A stretch of DNA of 64,000 bases, from NCBI GenBank assembly GCA_009693115.1, contig SHXW01000008.1, positions 1-64,000 on the forward strand, given 5' to 3'. The notes beneath the pieces are model-generated. The model was not told the origin of the DNA. It did not search any database and saw nothing but the letters and a program-made list of their open reading frames with translations. This DNA comes from Dehalococcoidia bacterium (GTDB lineage Bacteria > Chloroflexota > Dehalococcoidia > Lucifugimonadales > Lucifugimonadaceae). Shown one piece after another: positions 28,223 to 36,549 of the stretch. How positions within the stretch are numbered: the first letter of the stretch is position 1; the number at the start of each line of letters is the position of its first letter. A program made the position numbers and the translations under genes.

Positions 28223-28678
28223 TCAGGCGCGAGGCGGCTGGTCCAGGGGCGGCACGTCGCGCCCGGTCAGGGCAAATGTGTCCCCCGGGGCGACACGCCA
28301 AAGGGTTGTCGCTTCTCTGGCGGGGCCAAACTTGTCGCCTTCGGTCCCTGAAAGGCCGAGGGCGATGTTCACGTTGGGGCTGCCGGAATCCTCAGAAATG
28401 ACAGCGACGGCGCGTCCCTGAACCACGGCCGAAGTCTGGCCTACGTTTGTGTCAGAGTGGGCGCGCTCATAAAGGTGCGTGTGTTTCTGGTGGCTGGCAC
28501 CGAAATAAACATGGACGTGGCTGCCGTACCGCTCGGCGAAGTGGTGGTCCAAGAGGACACCGATGAACGGCGAGAGCAAGCCAGCACACACGGCCGTGAC
28601 AAACAAGACTCGCAGGCTCGCCCGGGCGGCTGACTGCCGCACGCACGCCCTGATCACTGCCTGTCTGATGACGCTCAT
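28223..28678 (-). CDS. His-rich membrane-anchored protein, possible metal binder
   Basis: 151 residues with a basic N-terminus, one membrane helix (about 22-42) and an extracytoplasmic region rich in histidine just after it: LDHHFAERYGSHVHVYFGAS and then HQKHTHLYERAH. The remaining 80 residues are not recognised. Start ATG 28678; a TATACT -10-like hexamer at 28689-28694 would put the transcript start only about 4 nt before this ATG. It is the first gene of the copper-type run, and the His cluster supports metal binding, which is inference. Confidence 0.62.
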   Translation of the reverse strand: MSVIRQAVIRACVRQSAARASLRVLFVTAVCAGLLSPFIGVLLDHHFAERYGSHVHVYFGASHQKHTHLYERAHSDTNVGQTSAVVQGRAVAVISEDSGSPNVNIALGLSGTEGDKFGPAREATTLWRVAPGDTFALTGRDVPPLDQPPRA

Positions 28679-28774
28679 TTGGGTTTCAAGTATAGGCACA
28701 GCGTTGCATATTTCGTGCGGGCAGGCCGTGAAGTCTCCATGTCGGAGGGAATGCGGCGTCCGGAAGAGCGCTGC

Positions 28775-28807
28775 GATACCTTGCAGGTGTCGCAGTAGTA
28801 AGGTATC
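28775..28807. promoter_or_regulatory. Dyad GATACCTT-N17-AAGGTATC in divergent promoter region
   Basis: Exact 8-bp inverted repeat separated by 17 nt, between the divergent His-rich protein gene and the Gfo/Idh/MocA gene. The gap is longer than in MerR-type sites. Candidate operator for either direction. Confidence 0.4.
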
Positions 28808-28877
28808 CCTCGCCCCAATGTATGCCCCCCTTCTGCGACGCTAACTGCCGCAGGACACTTAGTGAGGTTGCAAAGAC

Positions 28878-29942
28878 ATGGCGAAGGTACGAGTCGGCTT
28901 CATAGGCGCAGGCAGAATTTCCGATCTGCATCAGCTCGGGTACAGAGACAACGCCACAGGCGAACTCGCCGCCGTCGCGGACGTGGATGCCAATGTCGCA
29001 GAGTCCCAGGCAAAGAAGTGGGGTGTCCGCAAGGTTTATACCGACCACCGCAAGCTGCTCGCGGACAAGGAAATAGACGCCGTCGAGATACTCCTGCCTC
29101 ACCACCTGCACCTGCCTGTCATGCAGGAGGCGCTTGCAGCGGGCAAGCATGTCTCCCTCCAGAAGCCGATGGCCCTCAGCATGGACGAGGCGCGGCAGAT
29201 GGTGGCTGCTGCGAAGAGGTCAGGCAAGATGTTCCGGGTGTTGGAGAACTACCGCACTTATGAGCCGTACATGCGGGCGAAGGCGATGCTGGACGCTGGT
29301 GAGATAGGCGACCCGATGTCCATCCGCATCAAGACTGTGCAGGGCAAGGGCGTGGGCGGTTGGGACGTGCCTGCACGAGCGAATGTGTGGCGGGTGGACG
29401 TGAAGAAGGGCGGGGGCGCACCGGCAATCCTGGACTATGGCTACCACGTGACCTCGATCGTGCCGTTCTTTCTGGGCAGGGTTGAGAAGGTGCACGCGAT
29501 GGCGGACGTTTCAGCAGGGCCGGACAGGTGGCCGGGCACGCCTTCGATGATCATGTGGAAGCACGAGAAGGCGGAGAGGTTCGGCTCGTGGGACCTGGTG
29601 AACTCACCAGAGTTCCGAATACCAACCAGCTATTACCCGGTTGACGAGTGGCTGGAAGTGACCGGGACACGCGGCATCCTGTGGGTGACGCGGTGTTCAT
29701 CGCAGATGGTTGACCTGCCGCCCATCGTGATGTTCCGGGACGGCAACCGCTTTGACTTCAGCGACATGGAGACGGGCTGGGGCGACTCTTTCCGGCGGGG
29801 CGCGCACGAGTTCACGCAGTCAATCTCGACCGGTAAACAGGCGCAGCTAGATGGGGATGAGGCGTCGCACTGCCTGGCGTTCTGCCTTGGCGCCATGCAG
29901 AGCGCGTTGGAGCACAGAGAGGTGCGCCTGACGGAGTTGTAA
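28878..29942 (+). CDS. Gfo/Idh/MocA-family oxidoreductase
   Basis: 354-residue NAD(P)-dependent oxidoreductase. The N-terminal Rossmann domain has GFIGAGRISDLH (residues 7-18), the acidic residue ending strand 2 (VADVDAN), and the conserved lysine in LQKPMALS (near 97), where most relatives have EKP. The C-terminal domain carries YGYHV near 190 typical of the family's catalytic region. Family members oxidise sugar, inositol or biliverdin-like substrates. Start ATG 28878 has GAGG 9-10 nt upstream. No neighbour identifies its substrate. Confidence 0.85.
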   Translation: MAKVRVGFIGAGRISDLHQLGYRDNATGELAAVADVDANVAESQAKKWGVRKVYTDHRKLLADKEIDAVEILLPHHLHLPVMQEALAAGKHVSLQKPMALSMDEARQMVAAAKRSGKMFRVLENYRTYEPYMRAKAMLDAGEIGDPMSIRIKTVQGKGVGGWDVPARANVWRVDVKKGGGAPAILDYGYHVTSIVPFFLGRVEKVHAMADVSAGPDRWPGTPSMIMWKHEKAERFGSWDLVNSPEFRIPTSYYPVDEWLEVTGTRGILWVTRCSSQMVDLPPIVMFRDGNRFDFSDMETGWGDSFRRGAHEFTQSISTGKQAQLDGDEASHCLAFCLGAMQSALEHREVRLTEL

Positions 29943-30523
29943 AACCCGGTATATGTGTCATGGCAACAAGCGGTGCAAATTTCAGGTCATGTGAAGGATC
30001 AACGCTGAGCAATCAGAATCCGAGTCAGTTGGAACGCTGGCTCATGGCCCGCGGCTGCACAGAGACGGCGAAGAAAGGTGGCGGCGGCCACTTCGTGGTT
30101 GGGTGAGGAAACATCTTGGTTGATCTTCCGAGCCACGGCGGCAGCAAGTAACTCGGTATGGAACTCTGCGCGACGGATCCTGAAGGAAATTGGAATATCC
30201 GAACCGATCACTGAGAGTCCGGTAAGAAAAAACACCATGGAAAGGGCCGCTGCCTGCCTTACGTTGCTTTGGAGCGCTCCGGTCTTGGCAACACAGGCAG
30301 CGCGGTCAGAGGGACGGGGTCATGCGCCATGGACGCCACCCGCGTGAGTTTGGGGACCGGCGCAGAAAATTCAGCCGGAGCAGCGTTTGAACCAGGGGCA
30401 TACCCGGTCAAATTGAAACAGGCCGTAGTGGTTTTTGGCCTGTACTTGTGGCAGACATGGCGCAAATCTGCGGCTGAAATCATCGGCTGGAACAAACATG
30501 CCCAACGTCTGGCGGATGCTAAC
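29943..30523. other. 580-bp intergenic region, no gene recognised
   Basis: Open frames exist here (for example 29999-30238 and 30259-30570 on the minus strand) but they lack ribosome sites, family motifs and sensible composition. Base composition is more AT-rich than the flanking genes in parts. It might hold a decayed gene or the carbonic anhydrase terminator; nothing definite is visible. Confidence 0.5.
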
Positions 30524-31084
30524 TCAAAGAGCAGCCGACTGGCGTTCGTAGCCATTGACCAGCATCTCAAGCCGCCCGTTCACCGGGTCGAACATCATCC
30601 CATGAACCGGGACGTCACGCGGAATGAGAGGGTTGCCCTGGATAACTCGAGCCACCCTCCTGATGTTTTCATACCCGTCTTTGAACGTCCCTAACCACTC
30701 ACCCAACCCCGGGTGCAGCTCGCCGATCTCCGCCTGTGCAACACCCCTGAGCAACATCCGCTGCTCCAGGTCCGCGACATCTATTTGGCCCATCCCGCAG
30801 TCCTGATGACCGACTATGAATATTTCCTCGCACCCGAGGGCGTAGATGGCGACTACCAGGCTGCGTATGACACCACCGTAGGGGTCGATGATAGTAGTGC
30901 CAGCATTTTTGATGATCTTGGCATCGCCCCTCTTCAGCCCCATTGCCGGCTCAAGGAACTCCACAAGACGGGTGTCCATGCAGGTGAACAGGACGATCCT
31001 CTTCTCAGGGACCTTCGTCACAAGGCGGGCGTGATCCGACACGAACCGGTCGTTGTGCGCAAGGACCTCGTCAAGCAGAGCCAT
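30524..31084 (-). CDS. Beta-class carbonic anhydrase
   Basis: 186-residue enzyme that interconverts CO2 and bicarbonate. Zinc ligands are C35, H93 and C96, with the D37-R39 dyad in CMDTR and the GHQDCGM motif. The spacing matches the beta class (short, cyanobacterial/archaeal-like type). ATG 31084 is preceded by GAGGGAA. It lies downstream of the PII gene on the same strand with a 170-bp gap; bicarbonate supply and nitrogen/carbon balance are compatible but not proven to be linked. Confidence 0.92.
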   Translation of the reverse strand: MALLDEVLAHNDRFVSDHARLVTKVPEKRIVLFTCMDTRLVEFLEPAMGLKRGDAKIIKNAGTTIIDPYGGVIRSLVVAIYALGCEEIFIVGHQDCGMGQIDVADLEQRMLLRGVAQAEIGELHPGLGEWLGTFKDGYENIRRVARVIQGNPLIPRDVPVHGMMFDPVNGRLEMLVNGYERQSAAL

Positions 31085-31254
31085 CGGTTTCCCTCTTCCT
31101 CATTGCCTGGTCGGACTTTCGCCTTGTCCTGGAGCGCAGAGTGCAACCCTCTGCCTGCCAAAACTATTCGGGGCGGACTACATCCGCAGCATGATCGCGC
31201 CGTCACAAGGAACTTCGTACCATGCCGCCCCTCCCGGCCATCTATCGCACACGT

Positions 31255-31593
31255 TCATACCGCCGTCTCATCGCGGTCACCGGTGCGAATGCGGTACACG
31301 GCCTCGACGCCCGTAATCCAGATCTTGCCATCCCCGATGTGGCCCGTGTGAGCGGAGGCGATGATGGCGTTGACAGTGTCGTCAGGCTTGTCATCAGTTA
31401 CAACTAGTTCGATCTTCAGCTTGGGTACGTACTCCACCCGGTACTGGACGCCTTGATACTCCTCGAACGATCCGGCCTGCTGGCCGAAGCCCTTCACTTC
31501 GGTGAGTGTCATGCCCTGGACACCAACGCGGATGAGGGCGTCACGGACGGGAGCAAGGCGTTGCGGACGGATGATCGCCGTGATCAGTCTCAT
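31255..31593 (-). CDS. glnB: Nitrogen regulatory protein PII
   Basis: 112-residue PII trimer subunit that senses 2-oxoglutarate and ATP/ADP and controls nitrogen enzymes or transporters. The start MRLITAIIRP at 31593 (GAGGTG upstream) gives the standard 112 length. The T-loop carries Y51 in EYQGVQYRVEYVP, the residue uridylylated in proteobacteria, and the C-terminal signature is GDGKIWITGVE. No amtB or glnA is adjacent, so glnB versus glnK cannot be decided. Confidence 0.93.
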   Translation of the reverse strand: MRLITAIIRPQRLAPVRDALIRVGVQGMTLTEVKGFGQQAGSFEEYQGVQYRVEYVPKLKIELVVTDDKPDDTVNAIIASAHTGHIGDGKIWITGVEAVYRIRTGDRDETAV

Positions 31594-31751
31594 TGAAGGT
31601 TCACCTCGAGGCAAAGGTAGCACCCGGCCTGATGCAATGGTGATGCATGGCGTGGCGGGACCATGAGAATGGTGGCGAGGCGGCGCAACGCATGGCCCAG
31701 GCGATGCCGAGGCGACCCAAATTCCAGATTGCCTCTGCACCCCCCGTTAAC

Positions 31752-31785
31752 GCACACCGGCCCCCGATTTTGGGGGCCGGTGTGC
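31752..31785. terminator. Strong hairpin between the 23-residue peptide gene and glnB
   Basis: Perfect 14-bp stem (GCACACCGGCCCCC with GGGGGCCGGTGTGC) and loop GATTTT. It lies 30 nt beyond the stop of the small peptide gene on the minus strand and would separate it from glnB. No T tract. Confidence 0.75.
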
Positions 31786-31814
31786 TGACTGGTCACCCAG
31801 TCCTGTAGCTACCG

Positions 31815-31886
31815 CTACTTCTTCTTCGCGGGCTTCTTTGCGGCCGGCTTGGCAGCGGGCTTCGCGGCGGGCTTCTTAGCAGCCAT
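31815..31886 (-). CDS. 23-residue Lys/Ala/Pro-rich basic peptide
   Basis: Short frame encoding MAAKKPAAKPAAKPAAKKP plus AKKK: nothing but Met, Ala, Lys and Pro. It has a textbook ribosome site (AAGGAG with a 6-nt gap), a promoter-like TATATA about 70 nt upstream beside a 20-bp palindrome, and a strong hairpin 30 nt downstream, so it looks like a complete gene. The composition equals the tails of bacterial histone H1-like proteins and of HU-type proteins, suggesting nucleic-acid binding. It could also be a remnant of such a tail. The longer frame upstream of this ATG crosses the promoter palindrome and is not believed. Confidence 0.6.
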   Translation of the reverse strand: MAAKKPAAKPAAKPAAKKPAKKK

Positions 31887-31956
31887 TTGAGGCTCCTTCA
31901 AAACGGGCCGCTCGGTGAGGATGGAATCGCGGCGTCTCGACAACGCCACTTGACGA

Positions 31957-31985
31957 TATATAGACCGCCGGGAGCGCTCCCGGCG
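31957..31985 (-). promoter_or_regulatory. Promoter with 20-bp perfect palindrome
   Basis: CGCCGGGAGCGCTCCCGGCG (31966-31985) is a perfect palindrome. Three bases on (minus-strand direction) lies TATATA (31957-31962), positioned as a -10 box for the 23-residue peptide gene. The palindrome covers the place of the -35 and would block or recruit polymerase if bound. TATATA is symmetric, so a plus-strand promoter is also possible. Confidence 0.5.
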
Positions 31986-32423
31986 ACGTCGCCCACCCTT
32001 CGGACGGACCCGGAGGGCCATGGCGTTCCATGGCCCAGCTAATCGAGAATGTTAGTGCGAGCCGTAGTGGCTAACAATGGGGGTGCTCCGCACATCGTCG
32101 CGACTTTTGAAATCCCGTGACGCGTTTTCGTATTCGCGCCGATAACGCGGCGGACCGCGGTTGAACTCGCGCCGCTCAATCAACGCGATTCAAAAAAATT
32201 GCCTGCGGCCCGGGGCCATGTGGCCAGATGTGTTGGGGAATAGATCGCGCGCCAAGTCGGAAAGAGGTTATTTCCCACTTCTCATGCAAGCACATCTGTC
32301 ACACCCCGCGCTCCGCGATGACGCACGCCCACAACCGGAGCGCGAAGCAAGGCCATCCTGAAGTCCCCACCCCTCGTTGGTGGGAAGGTTAGAGAGCGGG
32401 TGACGCCTGGCCGGGCCCGCGCA
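31986..32423. other. Intergenic region, AT-richer, no gene recognised
   Basis: Holds a TGTTAG...CTAACA inverted repeat (32050-32076) and several AT-rich patches (around 32100-32210). No ribosome-site-bearing frame or known RNA is visible. The last 40 bases are a weak CCCTC-type repeat next to the dehydrogenase 3' end. Confidence 0.45.
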
Positions 32424-33509
32424 TTACCGCAAGTCGCACTTGACCCCAATCTCAGCGCAGTACGACTCGTACCACTCGACAACCTCGTGGTGGTACGGGA
32501 TGCCCCGCTTCGAGCGTTCCTCGAACTCCTCATGCTCCGAGAGGCCCGGATAAAGCACGCGCTTGAACCCCGGCGCTGGCTTTGACCGTGCGAACGTCCC
32601 CAACATCCTGTCCATGTCGTCCTTGAACTTCTCAACGTCCGTGAACGCCTCGATGCTGTAAGCGCAGAAGAAGCTGCCGCCGGCATGGTCAAGCAATGGG
32701 CCGGGGCCCATCGAGGACAATTCATTGCAGAAGATCTCATTCATCACCGCTATGCCGTAGCCCTTGTGCGAGCCGTTCTCGCGTGTGCCGCCGAACGGCA
32801 GCATGTAGTAGGTGCCCGTCGGCGGAGCAGGGATCTCTTCGAGTATCGGCGATCCATCCTTCTTCGCTATCCAGCCCGGATAGATCTTCGCCCCAACGCG
32901 CCGGGCAAGCTCGATCTTGTTGCCTGCAACCTGAGTCGTGGCGACGTCAAACAGATACGGAGGCATCTTGCGCGCCGGCGCGGCCCAGGCGACGGGGTTC
33001 GTCCCAAGGAGAGGCTCCGCTCCGAAGGTGGGCACCGTCTGGTGGCCCCCGCCTGCCGTCATCATGTGACCGATCATGTCGTGCTGCACCGCCATGTGCG
33101 CGTAGTACCCGCACCCGGCCAGGTGTCCGGTGTTCATCAGCGACACCGCACCCATGCCGTGCTTCTTCGCCTTTTCGATAGCCATGTTCATGCACCACGC
33201 GCCGACCTCGGTGCCGAGGGCCATGTCGGCGTCTACGCGGGCGGTCGTACTCGTCTCTTTGACCACCTTCACCTTCGGCCTCGCGTTGATGCTTTTTTCG
33301 GCGTACTGGCGGACGTAGCGGCGCACGCCATTGGACACGCCGTGAGACTCGACTCCGCGCAGGTCGTTGGTGACAAGCACCTCAGCGCTGGCCTTCGCTC
33401 CCGCCGCGCTGACGCCGGAATGGCGGAGGACGGCCTCTGTGGCGGCCCTGATCTTTTCCTGTTTGACGTACACGCGGTCCTTTTCAGGGACGTGAAAGCG
33501 TTCGAGCAT
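32424..33509 (-). CDS. Ldh-family (malate/L-lactate/ureidoglycolate) dehydrogenase
   Basis: 361-residue NAD(P)-dependent 2-hydroxyacid dehydrogenase of the LDH2/MDH2 type (the YlbC/ComC fold), not the classical Rossmann LDH. Visible motifs: DLRGVESHGVSNG near residue 50 with the catalytic His, NTGHLAGCGYYA near 125, GTNPVAWAAP near 170 and GSHKGYG near 245. ATG 33509 is preceded by GGAGG at 9 nt. Divergent from the amidohydrolase at 33775. Substrate is probably a hydroxyacid from the surrounding catabolic cluster. Confidence 0.87.
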   Translation of the reverse strand: MLERFHVPEKDRVYVKQEKIRAATEAVLRHSGVSAAGAKASAEVLVTNDLRGVESHGVSNGVRRYVRQYAEKSINARPKVKVVKETSTTARVDADMALGTEVGAWCMNMAIEKAKKHGMGAVSLMNTGHLAGCGYYAHMAVQHDMIGHMMTAGGGHQTVPTFGAEPLLGTNPVAWAAPARKMPPYLFDVATTQVAGNKIELARRVGAKIYPGWIAKKDGSPILEEIPAPPTGTYYMLPFGGTRENGSHKGYGIAVMNEIFCNELSSMGPGPLLDHAGGSFFCAYSIEAFTDVEKFKDDMDRMLGTFARSKPAPGFKRVLYPGLSEHEEFEERSKRGIPYHHEVVEWYESYCAEIGVKCDLR

Positions 33510-33599
33510 ATTTCATTCCTCCAGACGAATCGTCGCGAAGCCGGGACAGTGGGTTTCAGGCCTTGTCCCATATGGCGAAGTGTCCGGCGCGACATTACA

Positions 33600-33740
33600 G
33601 CCTGCCTCCAGCGGTGTCACTCCGAGCCTGTCCGCCTCACCGCAGGGGATCCCCAATGTAGAATCCCGCAACTGACCCCTGCCAGCGGGAAAGGGGGTTT
33701 GCGACCGACACCCAGCTTCCCCCTCTCACTGGCGCCCGTT
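33600..33740. repeat. Intergenic repeats before amidohydrolase gene
   Basis: Two degenerate repeats in a row: GTCACTCCGAGCCTGTCCGCC ... GGGGATCC, then AGCGGGAAAGGGGG...CCCCCTCTCACTGGCG of the CCCTC family. No gene. Confidence 0.45.
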
Positions 33741-33774
33741 CCTTTGAATCGAGGGGTAGAGAGGCCCATCTGCC

Positions 33775-34698
33775 ATGATCGTGGACACGCACGTGCACAT
33801 ATGGGAGCTGCCCCCGAAGGCGGCCATCGGCCCGACTGCGCCCACGTGGCAGTCGCTCCCCGTCATCCCCGGCACAGCTGAGGAGCTACTTCAGGACATG
33901 GACGGGAGTGGTGTGGACAGGTGCGTGCTGGTCCAGACCTCATGGTCAACGTGGGACAACGGATACATCGCCGATGCGGCGAAGAAACACCGTGACCGCT
34001 TCGTTGGCCAGGGGATGATTGACCCGCTGCACCCGGACAACGCCGCCCACGCCCGTTACTGGATGGACGACCGCGGCCTCTGCGGGTTCAGGTTCCACCC
34101 GGCCTACTACCACCCATCGGAGGATGCAAAGAGCGGCAAGCCCCGGCCCTCGGACATGCGGCTTGCCGAGGCCGGGCACGCAGGCGGCGTGGACATCCTG
34201 ACGGCGCCGCAGAACGATGCCATGTGGCGCGTCATAGACGAACGCCGCGGCTTCGTGCAAGTCCACAACCGGCCCGAGGACGCGCACCAACTTGACGCTG
34301 TTGCTTCGCGCTACCCCCGCATCACCTGGCTGATCGACCACATGATGTACCCGCTGCCCGAGTGGGCGCCCAGCTACGCGCCATATCAACCCGTCCTCGC
34401 CCTTGCACGGTACAAGAATGTCTTCATCAAGATTTCCGACGTGCACGGCAGGTCAAAACAGAAGTACCCATATCGGGACATGCACCCGGTCGTGAAAAAC
34501 ATCATCGCTGCGTTTGGCATGGATCGTTGCTTGTGGGGCACGGGCTACCCAAGCGATCGCCACCGCGCGATGGTCGGCTGGCCCTCGGTTGCCGATGAAC
34601 TTCGCCTTGTGCGCGAGGGTTTTGATTTCCTTAGCGATGCAGACCGTGCGAACTTTTTGGGCGGCAACGCAGCGCGCCTGTGGAGTTTCCAAGGCTGA
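33775..34698 (+). CDS. Amidohydrolase family 2 (TIM-barrel) hydrolase
   Basis: 307-residue metal-dependent hydrolase or decarboxylase of the amidohydrolase-2/ACMS-decarboxylase group. It begins at MIVDTHVHIW (HxH at H6, H8), has a histidine in FVQVHNRP (near 163) and one in LIDHMMYPL (near 190), and the late Gly/Thr stretch WGTGYPSDRH with the family's catalytic Asp (near 262). Family members hydrolyse lactones such as 2-pyrone-4,6-dicarboxylate or decarboxylate aromatic acids. It lies beside a D-aminoacylase and a dehydrogenase; probable small-molecule catabolism. Confidence 0.83.
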   Translation: MIVDTHVHIWELPPKAAIGPTAPTWQSLPVIPGTAEELLQDMDGSGVDRCVLVQTSWSTWDNGYIADAAKKHRDRFVGQGMIDPLHPDNAAHARYWMDDRGLCGFRFHPAYYHPSEDAKSGKPRPSDMRLAEAGHAGGVDILTAPQNDAMWRVIDERRGFVQVHNRPEDAHQLDAVASRYPRITWLIDHMMYPLPEWAPSYAPYQPVLALARYKNVFIKISDVHGRSKQKYPYRDMHPVVKNIIAAFGMDRCLWGTGYPSDRHRAMVGWPSVADELRLVREGFDFLSDADRANFLGGNAARLWSFQG

Positions 34699-34712
34699 TT
34701 CAGAGTATAGAA

Positions 34713-34812
34713 GGCATTCCGAACCCCCCGGCGAAGATTCCCGTTCAATAATCGGGGGATCGGCGAGACGAAAAACATCCCTTCCCCTGAAGCCGCTCAG
34801 GGCCGGAATGAC
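34713..34812. repeat. Dispersed intergenic repeat, CATTCC family
   Basis: Starts GGCATTCCGAACCCC, contains GAAGATTCCCG and ends GGGCCGGAATGAC, complementary to its start. Located between the two hydrolase genes. Confidence 0.55.
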
Positions 34813-34862
34813 AAGGCCGCTCACCGTGTGGCTCGCCCCTTGAACTGGAGTGTGAACCCTTG

Positions 34863-36503
34863 ATGGACCTCAAAATCACCGGCGGCGAAATCGTTGATGG
34901 CACGGGCAGCCCCGGCTTCTCAGGCACCGTGCTGGTCGAGGGCGATACCCTCCACATCCACCGCGGCGATGCCTCGCACATCAAGGCAGCGCGAACGATA
35001 GACGCCGCTGGTCGCGTCATTTCGCCCGGTTTCGTGGACCTGCACTCCCACGGCGGCCTCACCATCATGCGGGAGCCGGAGCACCTGCCCAAGGTGCGAC
35101 AGGGCGTCACGACCGAGCTTGTCGGCATAGACGGCAATTCGTTCGCCCCATTCAAAACGCAACAGGAGCTGCACAGGTTCATAGAGCTTGACAGCGGCCT
35201 CAACGACTCGCCGCCCATGCCTGCCGACTGGCTCTCCACAGCCGAATACCTCCGCAAATACGACGGGCTCGGCTCGGTCAACATCGCGTACATCCTCGGC
35301 AACTCGCCAGTGCGCATCTGGGGCGTCGGCTGGGACAACCGCCCCGCGACGCAGGCCGAGACCGCCAACATGAAGGCTGTCGTACGCGAGGCGATGGAAG
35401 AGGGGGCGTGGGGTCTGTCGACCGGCCTCGACTACCCGCCGGGATCCTTCGCAGATACACAGGAATTGGTCGAGCTTTCGGCGACTGCGGCGCGCCTGGG
35501 CGGCTTCTACCACACGCACACGCGGGCCAGCCTGCTCAAGAAGGGGCTGCTAGCACCGTGGGAGGAGGCCGTCGAGATCGGCAGGCGTTCCGGCATCGGC
35601 GTGCACCTTACGCACTACAGGCAGGCGCAGCAGGGTGTCGGCTCGCACCTCGACTACCTGGGGTTGGTCGAACGGTCACGGGACGAGGGCCTGGACGTGA
35701 CGTTCGACTGCTACACCTACCCATATTCGGGCACGCGCGTGACGATCATGCTGCCGCAGTGGACGATGGAGGGTGGCCCGGAGCGGCTGAAGCGCGCCCT
35801 GCGCGACCCGCTCGACCGCGAGCGGATGAAACGGGACATGGACCATGGCCACCTCGGCTACGAGTACCGATTTGCCGCCCATGAGGCTCTCGAAAGTCCA
35901 ACCATCAGCCCGACCCGCCGCTTCGAGGAGAACTGGCTGACGAACTTCCATCTACCGCATAACAAGAAGTTCGAGGGCCACTCCATTTCCGAAATCGCCG
36001 CGGCGCAGGGCAAGGATCCCTACGACGCCCTGTTCGACCTGCTTGCAGAGGAGGGCCTCGGCATCTCGACCGTTGGGCTGGGCACCAACGCACATACGCT
36101 GCCCGCCTTCGTGGCGCACCCCTACGGCATCGTCGCCTCCGACGCCATCCTCTTCGGGGACATGCCTAACCCGCGGACGTACGGCTGCTTCCCCATCGTT
36201 CTGGCTGAGTTCGTGCGCGCGGAAAAGCACCTGCGCCTGCCAGAGGCGATACGCAAGATGACCTCGTTCCCGGCTCAGCGCATCGGTCTGCCCGACCGCG
36301 GCATACTGCGCGACGGTTTCAAGGCGGACATCGTCATCTTCGACAAACACACTGTGAAGACCCGCGCCACCAAGTCCAACCCGAAGGTCTTTCCCGAGGG
36401 CATCCCCTACGTGATCGTCAATGGCAAGGTCGTCATAGACAACGGCCGGCACACGGGCGCGTTCCCGGGCCGGGCATTGAGGCGTGGCAGAGCGATGACG
36501 TAA
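34863..36503 (+). CDS. N-acyl-D-amino-acid deacylase (D-aminoacylase) family
   Basis: 546-residue amidohydrolase of the D-aminoacylase group, which frees D-amino acids from N-acylated forms. It shows the beta-sandwich start (LKITGGEIVDGTG), HxH in DLHSH (near H60, H62), the TTELVGIDGNSFAP segment, YHTHTR and HLTHYRQ histidines (near 220 and 245), the YPYSG and the closing GILRDGFKADIVIFD. The bridging cysteine of the Alcaligenes enzyme (in GNCG) is replaced: here it is GIDG, placing it in a subgroup lacking that cysteine. ATG 34863 is chosen; an adjacent TTG is possible. Confidence 0.85.
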   Translation: MDLKITGGEIVDGTGSPGFSGTVLVEGDTLHIHRGDASHIKAARTIDAAGRVISPGFVDLHSHGGLTIMREPEHLPKVRQGVTTELVGIDGNSFAPFKTQQELHRFIELDSGLNDSPPMPADWLSTAEYLRKYDGLGSVNIAYILGNSPVRIWGVGWDNRPATQAETANMKAVVREAMEEGAWGLSTGLDYPPGSFADTQELVELSATAARLGGFYHTHTRASLLKKGLLAPWEEAVEIGRRSGIGVHLTHYRQAQQGVGSHLDYLGLVERSRDEGLDVTFDCYTYPYSGTRVTIMLPQWTMEGGPERLKRALRDPLDRERMKRDMDHGHLGYEYRFAAHEALESPTISPTRRFEENWLTNFHLPHNKKFEGHSISEIAAAQGKDPYDALFDLLAEEGLGISTVGLGTNAHTLPAFVAHPYGIVASDAILFGDMPNPRTYGCFPIVLAEFVRAEKHLRLPEAIRKMTSFPAQRIGLPDRGILRDGFKADIVIFDKHTVKTRATKSNPKVFPEGIPYVIVNGKVVIDNGRHTGAFPGRALRRGRAMT

Positions 36504-36549
36504 TACCTTTTCGTGGTGGGACAAGGCAACAGGAAGTCGACGCGCCGTA

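Noticed and set aside
29999-30570. Two minus-strand frames of 79 and 103 residues
   Set aside because: No ribosome site, no recognisable motif, and the second overlaps the end of the carbonic anhydrase gene.
31887-32021. 45-residue Arg-rich N-terminal extension of the Lys/Ala/Pro peptide
   Set aside because: It would run through the palindromic promoter and ignore the well-placed AAGGAG before the inner ATG.
32685-33881. 398-residue plus-strand frame
   Set aside because: Antisense to the Ldh-family gene and runs into the next hydrolase start; His/Arg/Val-rich composition typical of a shadow frame.
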